Source: an uncultured Treponema sp.
Lineage (GTDB): Bacteria > Spirochaetota > Spirochaetia > Treponematales > Treponemataceae
Assembly: GCA_945833725.1 (NCBI GenBank)
Contig: CAMAFU010000006.1
Coordinates: 1 to 19,805, forward strand
Direction: 5' to 3'
DNA: 19,805 bases
The notes beneath the pieces are model-generated. The model saw only the letters and a list, made by a program, of their open reading frames with translations. It searched no databases and was not told the origin of the DNA. Within the stretch, counting starts at the first letter, position 1. Every line of letters begins with the position of its first letter. The translations under genes were made by a program, and so were the position numbers. This document shows positions 1 through 6,935 of the stretch, one piece after another.

Positions 1-42
1 GCCAGCAAACGGCAAAATTTGCCGTTTGCTGGCATTTTTTTT
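1..42 (+). terminator. Rho-independent terminator of an upstream gene
   Basis: A perfect 16-bp inverted repeat (1-16 with 18-33, one base between) is followed by a run of eight T at 35-42. This is a strong intrinsic terminator for a plus-strand gene left of the window. The hairpin could also stop argC transcripts coming the other way, but the T-run needed on that strand would lie outside the window. Confidence 0.85.
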
Positions 43-78
43 AATAACCCCGACAGAAGGATTATAAACTATACAAAG

Positions 79-1023
79 TTATAGACCTGTTCTCTCGTCT
101 ATGCCCATCATAATATTCATGCACTGAACGGCGGCACCAGATGCACCTTTTCCAAGATTGTCGAAGCGGCTTGTTACAACCAGCCTCTCCTGATTTCCGT
201 ATACAAAAAGTTGCATGTTGTTTGTTTGTGCAAGGGTGTTTGCAGGAATAAACGGCTCGTCCAAAATATCTTCCCCAAGAAAGTCGGCGCATTTTACAAA
301 ATTTGAAGAATTATAGTGTTCCTGATAAATTTGCGTTAATTCCTGACCTGTAAGTTTTTTTTGCATAAGGCGAGTATAAAAACCAATTGTTACGGTCATT
401 CCCTGAAAATAATCGCAGACATAAGGATTAAAAATCGGCTTGTAGGAAAGTCCGGAAATTTTCTGCATTTCGGGAAGATGTTTGTGCTCCTGAGTAAGGG
501 CATAAAGCCGGGGAGAATCTAAAGAACTGTTTCTATCGGCGGCTTCGTATTGGGCAATAGCTTTTTTACCAGCCCCTGAATACCCTGAAACAGCATGGCA
601 GACAACAGGATAATCCGGTGCAATAATATTATTTTTTATAAGAGGATAAACAATGGAAGCAAAACCGGAGGCATAACAGCCGGGAACGGCAACTCTTGAT
701 GAATGTTCAATTTTGTTTCTGAATTCGGCGGAAAGTTCTGGAAAGCCGTAGGCCCAATCGCTGTTTGTTCTGTGGGCTGTACTGGCATCAATTATTTTTA
801 CCTTTGGATTTGTACATAAACTTACAGATTCTTTTGCAGCATCGTCGGGTAAGCATAAAAAGGTAAAATCTGATGAATTTATAAGTTTTGCCCGTTCTGA
901 AAGGTCTTTGCGTTTTTCTTCGCTGATAAGAAGAATTTCCAAATCTGTGCGGTTTTCAAATCGCTGAAAAATTTTAAGGCCGGTAGTGCCTTCTTTTCCG
1001 TCTATAAAAACTTTGTACGCCAT
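79..1023 (-). CDS. argC: N-acetyl-gamma-glutamyl-phosphate reductase (short, type 2)
   Basis: ArgC reduces N-acetyl-glutamyl-5-phosphate to the semialdehyde with NADPH, the third step of arginine and ornithine synthesis in the cytoplasm. The 314-residue product matches the short ArgC type. Visible motifs are the N-terminal nucleotide-binding loop DGKEGTTGLKI (residues 8-18), STAHRT (81-86), the catalytic cysteine in VAVPGCYASG (Cys116), and a C-terminal glycine-rich LGKGASGAAVQ stretch. The ATG at 1023 is preceded on its strand by TGGAG about six bases upstream, so the start is well supported. No other arginine gene is in the window; it appears to be transcribed alone. The promoter was not confidently located in the 300-bp divergent spacer. 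The sequence shows nothing abnormal. Confidence 0.93.
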   Translation of the reverse strand: MAYKVFIDGKEGTTGLKIFQRFENRTDLEILLISEEKRKDLSERAKLINSSDFTFLCLPDDAAKESVSLCTNPKVKIIDASTAHRTNSDWAYGFPELSAEFRNKIEHSSRVAVPGCYASGFASIVYPLIKNNIIAPDYPVVCHAVSGYSGAGKKAIAQYEAADRNSSLDSPRLYALTQEHKHLPEMQKISGLSYKPIFNPYVCDYFQGMTVTIGFYTRLMQKKLTGQELTQIYQEHYNSSNFVKCADFLGEDILDEPFIPANTLAQTNNMQLFVYGNQERLVVTSRFDNLGKGASGAAVQCMNIMMGIDERTGL

Positions 1024-1058
1024 ATTTTTCTCCAGTTGTGTTTTGCGTTAGGAATTCT

Positions 1059-1110
1059 GATAAACCTTCCGGCTTTTGTTAAGCCTCCAGGTTTATCTGG
1101 CATTTTTTTT
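1059..1110 (+). terminator. Two-tier hairpin followed by a T-run
   Basis: GATAAACCT (1059-1067) pairs with AGGTTTATC (1089-1097). Inside, after a symmetric TCC/TCC internal loop, GGCTT (1071-1075) pairs with AAGCC (1081-1085). Eight T follow at 1103-1110. On the plus strand this has terminator shape, but no plus-strand gene lies upstream, so it would only stop antisense or read-through transcripts. On the minus strand it would lie in the argC leader. A second inverted repeat, GCATTTTTTT with AAAAAAATGC, overlaps the T-run at 1100-1122. Confidence 0.4.
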
Positions 1111-1130
1111 GCAAAAAAATGCTTTATTTT

Positions 1131-1150
1131 ATGTGCACATTCTGTGCACG
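1131..1150. promoter_or_regulatory. Paired GTGCAC palindromes, operator candidate
   Basis: ATGTGCACAT (1131-1140) is a perfect 10-bp palindrome, and a second GTGCAC follows at 1144-1149. The two centres are 11 bp apart, about one helical turn. The position between divergent genes suits a dimeric repressor or activator. No known box is recognised, so this is inference from symmetry and spacing only. Confidence 0.3.
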
Positions 1151-1188
1151 AGCCTAACACAATCCTCGAAAGTTGACACTTTCTGCGG

Positions 1189-1287
1189 TTGCGTTAGGAA
1201 TTGTAGGGGCGGCTGTGCCGTTCGCTTGCGAATGGAGCGGCAGCGGAACCCCGAAAAGTCCGACCGACGCTTGCGGCGGTAACGCCC
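1189..1287. repeat. GC-rich palindromic intergenic repeat, copy A
   Basis: This GC-rich patch stands out against the AT-rich surroundings. Its ends are inverted (GCGTTA at 1191-1196, TAACGC at 1280-1285), and an inner hairpin TTCGC-TT-GCGAA lies at 1221-1232. It shares GCGAATGGAGCG (1228-1239) and CTTGCGGC (1270-1277) exactly with the minus strand of copy B at 6781-6792 and 6837-6844. Its first 14 nt are duplicated at 1043-1056. It ends about 41 bp before the OmpA-domain start. Confidence 0.6.
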
Positions 1288-1328
1288 TTATTCTATTTAA
1301 TATATATTTTTTGACCGATAATTTCATT

Positions 1329-2534
1329 ATGAAGCGGAATTTTTTTTGGATTTTTATATTTATTTTTTGCGGGAATGTTTTTTGTGAAAAAGTGGATTTG
1401 TCTTATAAAGGAGGCGGAGGATATTCTCTGGTAGAAAGGACTGATTTACGGCGGTATGTAAACGGTAAATACACAGGTCTTACTAGCAGGGAAATTCGTT
1501 CTTTTGTAAGTCCTGCATTCCCTCCGTCCAAAAAATTTTTGGCTAAAGGCAGCATTTATGAAAAAGATATTTGGTTTGACGGCAGTTTTTATGTTATTGA
1601 ACAGACTTTAAGGAACAATCAGGACAGTTTTGCAGGAATTCACGATTGCGTTCAGTCTGTTTTTCATATTTCTCCGGCTGGAAAACTTACTATGTACAAA
1701 GATAACGGGTATCCGTCGTTCAGGAGTTTTCCTACTGTACCGAAAAATTTTGTTGAAACAGGCGATTCGTGGATTGGTGAGGGGGAAAGGGCGGTGGATC
1801 CTTTGAACAAGGGAATTTTTACCCGAATTCCCATGCTTGTTGAATATGTTTTTTGTGGTGAAGATGTTTACAAAGGGGAAAATGTTTTTTTGGTAAAGGG
1901 AAAGTGGCAGACTAAATACGACGGTAACTGTGTTGATTTTAAAGGCGATTCTTCTTTGATTGAGGCAAAAGGCAGGCATGAAGCAGACATAATCATAAAG
2001 AAAAAAAACGGTGTTCCGCTGCTTATTTCAGACAGGGTTGATGAAACTTTTTTTTATGCTGATGGAACTGCTGTTTCTTTTAAGGGAACAATTTCAAACT
2101 TTACGGATTTTCCTCCGGCTGTTGATGAAAACGCAATTTTTAAAAGGGCCGGCAATACTTATTGCGGTGTTGATGTTGAAAAAACTCCGGCTGGAATTAA
2201 ACTCAGCCTTAAAAATATAAGGTTTCTGCCAGACAGCGATGAAGTTTTGGAAGAAGAAAAAGAAAGGCTTGATGAGCTGGCCGAAATTTTAAAAATGGCG
2301 GCGGAAGGAACTTTTCTTGTGGAGGGATATACGGCAAGTACGGGAAAACCAGAAGGAGAAAAAATTCTTTCCGAAAAACGGGCAAAAAAAATTGCTCTGG
2401 AAATGAAAAACCGCGGCGTTAATGCGCAGGCTTTTATTTGCCGTGGCTGGGGAAGCAAAAATCCTGTTGCGTCTAACGAAACGGAAGAAGGCCGCTCTTT
2501 GAACAGGCGGGTGGAAATTACTGTTTTGCAGTAA
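1329..2534 (+). CDS. Secreted OmpA-domain envelope protein
   Basis: The 401-residue product begins with a signal peptide (MKRN followed by about 15 hydrophobic or aromatic residues, probable cleavage near residues 18-21). About 260 residues of a domain I cannot name follow, rich in aromatic and glycine positions. The last 110 or so residues form an OmpA-like peptidoglycan-binding domain, with LSEKRAKKIALEM and a closing GRSLNRRVEITV. The protein probably links peptidoglycan to the periplasm or outer membrane. In the GYTDxxG motif of E. coli OmpA the peptidoglycan-contacting Asp is replaced: here it reads GYTASTG, with Ala336. The basic residue in LSEKRA is kept. The ATG at 1329 is chosen because the signal peptide starts there; the frame is open back to a TTG at 1173, but that part is repeat DNA. 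The Shine-Dalgarno is weak. The gene ends 14 bp from the convergent UDG-like gene, with only a short GTAAA/TTTAC palindrome between. Confidence 0.82.
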   Translation: MKRNFFWIFIFIFCGNVFCEKVDLSYKGGGGYSLVERTDLRRYVNGKYTGLTSREIRSFVSPAFPPSKKFLAKGSIYEKDIWFDGSFYVIEQTLRNNQDSFAGIHDCVQSVFHISPAGKLTMYKDNGYPSFRSFPTVPKNFVETGDSWIGEGERAVDPLNKGIFTRIPMLVEYVFCGEDVYKGENVFLVKGKWQTKYDGNCVDFKGDSSLIEAKGRHEADIIIKKKNGVPLLISDRVDETFFYADGTAVSFKGTISNFTDFPPAVDENAIFKRAGNTYCGVDVEKTPAGIKLSLKNIRFLPDSDEVLEEEKERLDELAEILKMAAEGTFLVEGYTASTGKPEGEKILSEKRAKKIALEMKNRGVNAQAFICRGWGSKNPVASNETEEGRSLNRRVEITVLQ

Positions 2535-2548
2535 AATAGTAAAGCTGT

Positions 2549-3328
2549 TTACATGCCGAATATTTCTTTGCGGTGTAAAATTCCAAGTGTTTGGGCGGCA
2601 ATATTTTTTTGAAAGATTTTTGTTTCTTCCTGAAAGTTTTTTAAATCTACGGAAAAGCGGTTCATGGAAAAATGCTGAAAAACAAAAACATTATTCCAGT
2701 ACTGGCTTGAATCTTGATTTGTGTAGTTTTTTAAAAGTGCCTGCCTGTAAAGTTCAAAAATTCCTTTTTGTTTTAATTCGCTGTAGCCTACAAGCCATAA
2801 TTCCGGTTCATCGTTTTTGTTACAGGAGTTAAGGCATAAATTTTTGTGCAGGGAAGCTGTTTTTTCTGCCATCCATTCCATGCTTTCATAAATTCCAGCT
2901 TTTAGTTCTGTGGAGGAATTTTTTATTATTTCTTTCAGGTGATTTGTTTTTGCTGAGTGGACTGGAGTTTTGTTCAAAATAATGGCATTTTTTCTAAAGT
3001 CGGTGTTGAATTCTTTGTTTTTCTGAAAAAATCCGGCGGCAATTTTTCCGGCTTGACCTACAAGATATTTTTTGTTGCAGGAAAGCTGTTCGTTTTTGCC
3101 GGGATTATCGCCTATGATGATTTTTTTAATTTCTGTTTCCCGGGTAATTTCGTCTAAAGCGGTGTTGTATACTACCGGATTTTCTATTGGGTAGTCGTGG
3201 GTGTCTTTTTTTGAGGCGTTTTTTTGAAGGGGAATAAGTTCCCGACCGAATTTTTCGCTGAACTCCTGACAGTAGTTTTTTAATTCCCGGCGAAAAGTGT
3301 CGAAATAGCTGTATTGTTCTATTGTCAT
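2549..3328 (-). CDS. Divergent uracil-DNA-glycosylase-fold protein
   Basis: This 259-residue cytoplasmic protein shows motifs in the order of the uracil-DNA glycosylase superfamily. IIIGDNPGKNE (70-80) resembles motif 1 (GxNPG/GEAPGxxE), followed by YLVGQAGK (88-95) as in the PFVGxAG loop of family 4/5 enzymes. AIILNKTPVHS (115-125) matches the N...P strand, and QHFSMNRFS (218-226) resembles motif 2 (HPSPxxR). There are only a few scattered cysteines and no clear four-cysteine iron-sulphur set. By inference it removes uracil or another damaged base from DNA, or is a non-enzymatic relative. It lies 10 bp behind the GNAT gene on the same strand, with AAGGAT about six bases before its ATG, so the two are probably co-transcribed. 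The family subgroup cannot be set by eye. Confidence 0.65.
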   Translation of the reverse strand: MTIEQYSYFDTFRRELKNYCQEFSEKFGRELIPLQKNASKKDTHDYPIENPVVYNTALDEITRETEIKKIIIGDNPGKNEQLSCNKKYLVGQAGKIAAGFFQKNKEFNTDFRKNAIILNKTPVHSAKTNHLKEIIKNSSTELKAGIYESMEWMAEKTASLHKNLCLNSCNKNDEPELWLVGYSELKQKGIFELYRQALLKNYTNQDSSQYWNNVFVFQHFSMNRFSVDLKNFQEETKIFQKNIAAQTLGILHRKEIFGM

Positions 3329-3338
3329 TTTTTTATCC

Positions 3339-3905
3339 TTAGCGAAAAAGATTTGCCGGAGCGGTCATTAAAATTCCGTCGGAAAAAATATTATGCAGGC
3401 TGGGGAAAAATTTTTCGATTTTTCTAAGCTGCGTAAAGCCGTTTTTTTCGTAAATACGGCAGGCTCCTTTCCATTCTTCGTTTACAAGAAGAAGCACTGT
3501 TAAAATGTCTGGAAATGCCCGGCATATTGAATTAAGGCTTTCTTTAAAAAAAGACTGGGCCAGCCCTTTTCCCCTGTATTCTGGGAAAAGTGCAAAAGAA
3601 CTTACATAAAGGACTGTGCCGTTTGGATTGTGAAGTTTTTTTGATGAATGGTTTAATGCAAAAAAATCATCTGTTTTAGGAATAAAATTCCATATTTCGC
3701 TTGTAAAATATCCTGCCGCAACGGAATGACCGTTTTTTTCGATTGCTGTGGAAGATGTGTCCTGAAGAAGAAAAAATCCTTGAGGAAATATTTCCAGCCG
3801 TTCCTGAAAAGTTGCCGGAGTTTCCTGTATGGCCGGAATAAAGGAGGCCCGTTCGATTTTTAATATTTCGGGAATGTCAAAAATTTTTGCCGGAACTATA
3901 TTCAT
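3339..3905 (-). CDS. GNAT-family N-acetyltransferase
   Basis: The 188-residue protein has the GNAT fold's acetyl-CoA motif A, with the strand VLYVSSFALFPEYRGKGLA and pyrophosphate-binding residues R111-G112-K113-G114-L115-A116. This is followed by a helix, a strand ILTVLLLVN, and motif B IYEKNGF (151-157). It should transfer an acetyl group from acetyl-CoA to an amine; the substrate, protein or small molecule, cannot be told. The start ATG at 3905 opens directly onto an N-terminal IVPAKIFDIPEILKIERASF, typical for the family. It is the first gene of a probable two-gene operon with the UDG-like gene, which begins 10 bp after its stop. No promoter could be assigned in the 150-bp gap behind adhE. 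Confidence 0.82.
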   Translation of the reverse strand: MNIVPAKIFDIPEILKIERASFIPAIQETPATFQERLEIFPQGFFLLQDTSSTAIEKNGHSVAAGYFTSEIWNFIPKTDDFFALNHSSKKLHNPNGTVLYVSSFALFPEYRGKGLAQSFFKESLNSICRAFPDILTVLLLVNEEWKGACRIYEKNGFTQLRKIEKFFPSLHNIFSDGILMTAPANLFR

Positions 3906-3954
3906 TTTTCTACCTTTTGCTTAAGGAATGTGATTTTGCAAAGTGCATAAAACT

Positions 3955-4041
3955 AAAAAAAACAGGACTGTCCAAAATTAAAAGGCCGTAAGTTCTTCCG
4001 AAACCAAAAACGGAACACCTTTTTTTTGAACAGTCCCTGTT
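3955..4041 (-). terminator. Long imperfect hairpin terminator of adhE
   Basis: Read on the minus strand, an 81-nt imperfect inverted repeat (3961-4041) begins 16 bp after the adhE stop and ends in a run of eight T (3955-3962). The arms start AACAGGGACTGTTCAAAA and end TTTTGGACAGTCCTGTT, giving about 20 bp of stem with one bulge and a G-U pair. The inner part has further CGGAAG/CTTCCG-like pairing. It is longer than a usual terminator and its arms look like transposon terminal repeats, so it may derive from a miniature element. Confidence 0.7.
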
Positions 4042-4057
4042 ATCTTTTATAAGAATG

Positions 4058-6673
4058 TTACTTTTCGATGAATTCTTCTGTGTCGTAGGCTGCTTTTAGA
4101 ATCTGCTTTATGTCTTCAACAACAGGAACACGAGGATTTGCTGGTGAACACTGGTCTTCAAAAGCGAGATAAGCAAGTTTGTCCAGAGAATCCATGTATT
4201 TCTTTTCATCAAGCCCCTGACTTTTGAAATTCATGGCTATTCCAACTTTTTTACCTAATTCACCGCAAGCTTTTGCATAAGATTCTACGCCTTCTTCCGT
4301 TGTTTTTGCAGGAAGACCGAGAAGCCTTGCAAGTTCAGCATACCGTTCGGCAGCTTTGTAGTAATTGTATTTTGGCCAGGTTGAAATTTTTGTCGGCTGG
4401 GAACCGTTGTAGCGTACAGTAAACGGCAAAAGTATGGCATTTGCCCTTCCGTGAGGAACATGGAATTCACCGCCGATTTTGTGAGCCATAGAGTGGTTCA
4501 TGCCAAGGAACGCATTTGCAAAAGCCATTCCGGCAAGACAAGAGGCATTGTGCATTTTTTCTTTTGCTTCAGGGTCGGAAGCTCCGTTTTTGTAAGAGCG
4601 TTCAAGGTACTGGAATACCATTTTAATTGCCTGAATACAAAGACCGTCTGTAAAATCGTTGGCAAGAGTTGAAACATAAGCTTCTGTTGCGTGGGTAAGA
4701 ACATCCATTCCCGTATCGGCCACAATTTTTGCCGGAAGATTCATGGTAAATGAAGGATCAATAATGGCAACTGTTGGAGTAAGGGAATAATCTGTAAGAG
4801 GATATTTTTTGTTTTCTTCTCTGTCGGTAATTACGGCAAACGGTGTAACTTCAGAACCTGTTCCTGATGTTGTAGGAATACAGACAAGCCGGGCTTTTTT
4901 GCCAAGAGAAGGATAGCGGAAAGCTCGTTTGCGGATATCCATAAATTTCTGCTTAAGGTCGTTAAAATCAACTTCTGGATTTTCGTAGAACAGCCACATG
5001 CCTTTTGCAGCATCCATAGCAGAACCACCGCCCAGCGCAATTATTGTGTCCGGGGCAAAATTCCTCATTAACTCAACGCCTTTTTTTACAGTCTGAATTG
5101 AAGGATCCGGTTCAACATCGCAGAAAAGCTGATACTGTACAGGCTCTCTTCTAAGTTTGAACTGGTCTGTAATTTTATCGACAAAACCTAAATCAACCAT
5201 AGAGCGGTCTGTTACGATAATAGCCTTGTGCATGTTGCGAATCTGGTGAATGTATTCGATGGAATCTTTTTCAAAGTAGATTTTTGAAGGAATTTTGAAC
5301 CACTGCATATTGTTTCGTCTCCGTCCAAGTTTTTTAATGTTCAGAAGATTTACGGCACTTACATTGTCATCGGTTGAGTTGTGTCCGTAGGAACCGCAGC
5401 CTAAAGTTAAAGATGGAATGAATGAGTTGTAAACATTTCCAATGCCGCCAAAAGTAGAAGGAGAGTTCCAGATAATGCGGATGGCAGGAACCAGATCGCC
5501 GAACCGTTCTGCAAGTTTTTTGTCTGCAGTGTGAATTGCCGCAGAATGACCAAGACCGTTAAAGCGGACAGAAGCCTCTGCTTTTTTAAGACCGTCTTCT
5601 GTGTCTTTAGCTTTAACAACAGCAAGAACAGGACTTAATTTTTCTCTTGTAAGACATTCATCAACGCATACATCCTTACATTCAGCAAGAATGATTGTTG
5701 TAGTTTCAGGAACAGAAAAGCCGGCGTTTTTTGCCAGAGTAGAAGGCTTCATACCTACAATGTCCGGGTTTAATTTTGCAACGGAAGGATCGCCGTCTAC
5801 ACCGAACATATATTTTTCCAGAAGTTTTTTCTCTTCGGCAGAGGCAAGATAGGCCCTGTATTCCTTAAAAAGTTTTAACGCATCTGAATAAATTTCCTTA
5901 TCAATAATGGCAGACTGCTCAGAAGCACAAACCATACCGTTGTCGAAAGACTTAGACATTACAATGTCGTTTACAGCCTGACGCAGATTGCAGGATTTTT
6001 CCACATAGGCAGGAACATTTCCAGCTCCTACGCCCAATGCCGGTTTACCGCAGGAATAAGCAGCTTTTACCATGGCATTTCCGCCAGTTGCAAGAATTGT
6101 GGAAACATTAGGATGATTCATTAAATCGTTTGTTTTTTCCATAGAAGGCTGTTCAATCCACTGAATGCAGTTTTCCGGGGCGCCGGCAGCAACAGCAGCA
6201 TCATAAACAACTTTTGCGGCCGCTATGGAACACTGAATTGCACTTGGGTGGAAAGAAAAAATAATCGGATTCCGGGTTTTTAAACAAATCAGCGATTTAA
6301 ATATTGCCGTAGAAGTTGGATTAGTTACCGGTGTAAGGGCAGCAACAACACCTACAGGCTCAGCAATTTTTACAATACCGGAAACTTCATCATCATCAAC
6401 AATGCCAACAGTTTTAAGATGACGCATGTGATTTACAACATATTCACAGGCAAAAAGATTTTTAGTTGCCTTATCTTCAAAAACACCCCGCTTAGTTTCT
6501 TCTACGGCGAGTTTTGCCAAAGACCCATGCTGATCAAGGGCAGCTACACTTGCTTTTGCTACAATATAATCGATTTTTTCCTGATCAAAAGAAGCAAATT
6601 CTTCCAGAGCTTTTACGGCTTTAGAAACAAGACAGTTAATTTCACTCTGACTTTCTGTAAGATTTTCGCTCAT
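4058..6673 (-). CDS. adhE: Bifunctional acetaldehyde-CoA/alcohol dehydrogenase
   Basis: AdhE reduces acetyl-CoA to acetaldehyde and then ethanol, regenerating two NAD+, and forms cytoplasmic spirosomes in well-studied bacteria. The 871-residue length is normal. The N-terminal aldehyde dehydrogenase half carries TPVTNPTST and the catalytic cysteine in NGMVCASEQS (Cys249). A linker leads to the iron-dependent alcohol dehydrogenase half from about residue 455, with the nucleotide loop GGGSAMDAAK (548-557). The probable Fe ligands Asp657, His661, His727 and His741 keep the spacing of the E. coli enzyme. The ATG at 6673 is preferred over an in-frame ATG at 6703 because GGAGGA (6681-6686) sits at ideal spacing before it. 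The gene stands alone between its terminator (3955-4041) and an upstream region with a possible redox operator. Confidence 0.96.
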   Translation of the reverse strand: MSENLTESQSEINCLVSKAVKALEEFASFDQEKIDYIVAKASVAALDQHGSLAKLAVEETKRGVFEDKATKNLFACEYVVNHMRHLKTVGIVDDDEVSGIVKIAEPVGVVAALTPVTNPTSTAIFKSLICLKTRNPIIFSFHPSAIQCSIAAAKVVYDAAVAAGAPENCIQWIEQPSMEKTNDLMNHPNVSTILATGGNAMVKAAYSCGKPALGVGAGNVPAYVEKSCNLRQAVNDIVMSKSFDNGMVCASEQSAIIDKEIYSDALKLFKEYRAYLASAEEKKLLEKYMFGVDGDPSVAKLNPDIVGMKPSTLAKNAGFSVPETTTIILAECKDVCVDECLTREKLSPVLAVVKAKDTEDGLKKAEASVRFNGLGHSAAIHTADKKLAERFGDLVPAIRIIWNSPSTFGGIGNVYNSFIPSLTLGCGSYGHNSTDDNVSAVNLLNIKKLGRRRNNMQWFKIPSKIYFEKDSIEYIHQIRNMHKAIIVTDRSMVDLGFVDKITDQFKLRREPVQYQLFCDVEPDPSIQTVKKGVELMRNFAPDTIIALGGGSAMDAAKGMWLFYENPEVDFNDLKQKFMDIRKRAFRYPSLGKKARLVCIPTTSGTGSEVTPFAVITDREENKKYPLTDYSLTPTVAIIDPSFTMNLPAKIVADTGMDVLTHATEAYVSTLANDFTDGLCIQAIKMVFQYLERSYKNGASDPEAKEKMHNASCLAGMAFANAFLGMNHSMAHKIGGEFHVPHGRANAILLPFTVRYNGSQPTKISTWPKYNYYKAAERYAELARLLGLPAKTTEEGVESYAKACGELGKKVGIAMNFKSQGLDEKKYMDSLDKLAYLAFEDQCSPANPRVPVVEDIKQILKAAYDTEEFIEK

Positions 6674-6723
6674 AACTTCATCCTCCAAAAAAATAAAATC
6701 CAATGTAAAATATTTCGGGCGGC

Positions 6724-6755
6724 TTTAGTCAGGTTCACAAGTTCACCAGACTAAA
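6724..6755. promoter_or_regulatory. Operator candidate upstream of adhE
   Basis: A 7-bp inverted repeat, TTTAGTC (6724-6730) and GACTAAA (6749-6755), encloses two near-identical 8-mers in tandem, GTTCACAA (6733-6740) and GTTCACCA (6741-6748). It lies 50-80 bp before the adhE start. Read on the adhE strand, TTGTGAAC resembles one half of the Rex redox-repressor site (TTGTGAA...TTCACAA), and Rex controls adhE in several bacteria. Here the halves are direct, not inverted, so a Rex site is only a possibility. Confidence 0.35.
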
Positions 6756-6853
6756 CTGGGCTATTCGCACTTCCGCTACTCGCTCCATTCGCAAAACCAG
6801 GGTTTTGCGAACGCCTTCGGCGGTGCTACTATCCCTGCCGCAAGATTCTGGGC
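6756..6853. repeat. GC-rich palindromic intergenic repeat, copy B
   Basis: A perfect 11-bp inverted repeat with a 2-nt loop (6788-6798 with 6801-6811) and a CGCC-TTC-GGCG hairpin (6812-6822) lie inside this patch. The minus strand shares GCGAATGGAGCG and CTTGCGGC with copy A. The plus strand at 6758-6776 matches 16 of 19 bases of copy D (19786-19804). CTGGGC occurs as a direct repeat at both ends (6756-6761 and 6848-6853). It lies between the 3' end of the radical SAM gene and the adhE promoter region. Confidence 0.6.
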
Positions 6854-6935
6854 AGAAAATTTATATAAGACAAAATATAGTATGGAATTAAAATTTAATG
6901 AAGTAATAAGGAAAAATTTGTTAAAAAATATCCTG

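Larger units (their letters stand above)
1024..1328. other. Divergent spacer between argC and the OmpA-domain gene
   Basis: This 305-bp spacer separates two divergent genes. From left to right it contains the argC ribosome site, a first copy of a 14-nt sequence (TTGCGTTAGGAATT, 1043-1056), a hairpin with a T-run (1059-1110), two GTGCAC palindromes (1133-1138 and 1144-1149), a TTGACA hexamer at 1173-1178 without a good -10, and GC-rich repeat copy A beginning with the second copy of the 14-mer. The open frame that runs leftward from the OmpA-domain gene to a TTG at 1173 passes through the repeat and is not taken as coding. Confidence 0.6.

Noticed and set aside
1173..1328. N-terminal extension of the OmpA-domain protein from a TTG at 1173
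   Set aside because: It runs through GC-rich repeat A, has no ribosome site, and a clear signal peptide begins at 1329.
6756..6853. CTGGGC direct repeats as a target-site duplication around repeat B
   Set aside because: Six bases are too few to claim insertion and no other copy shows flanking duplications.
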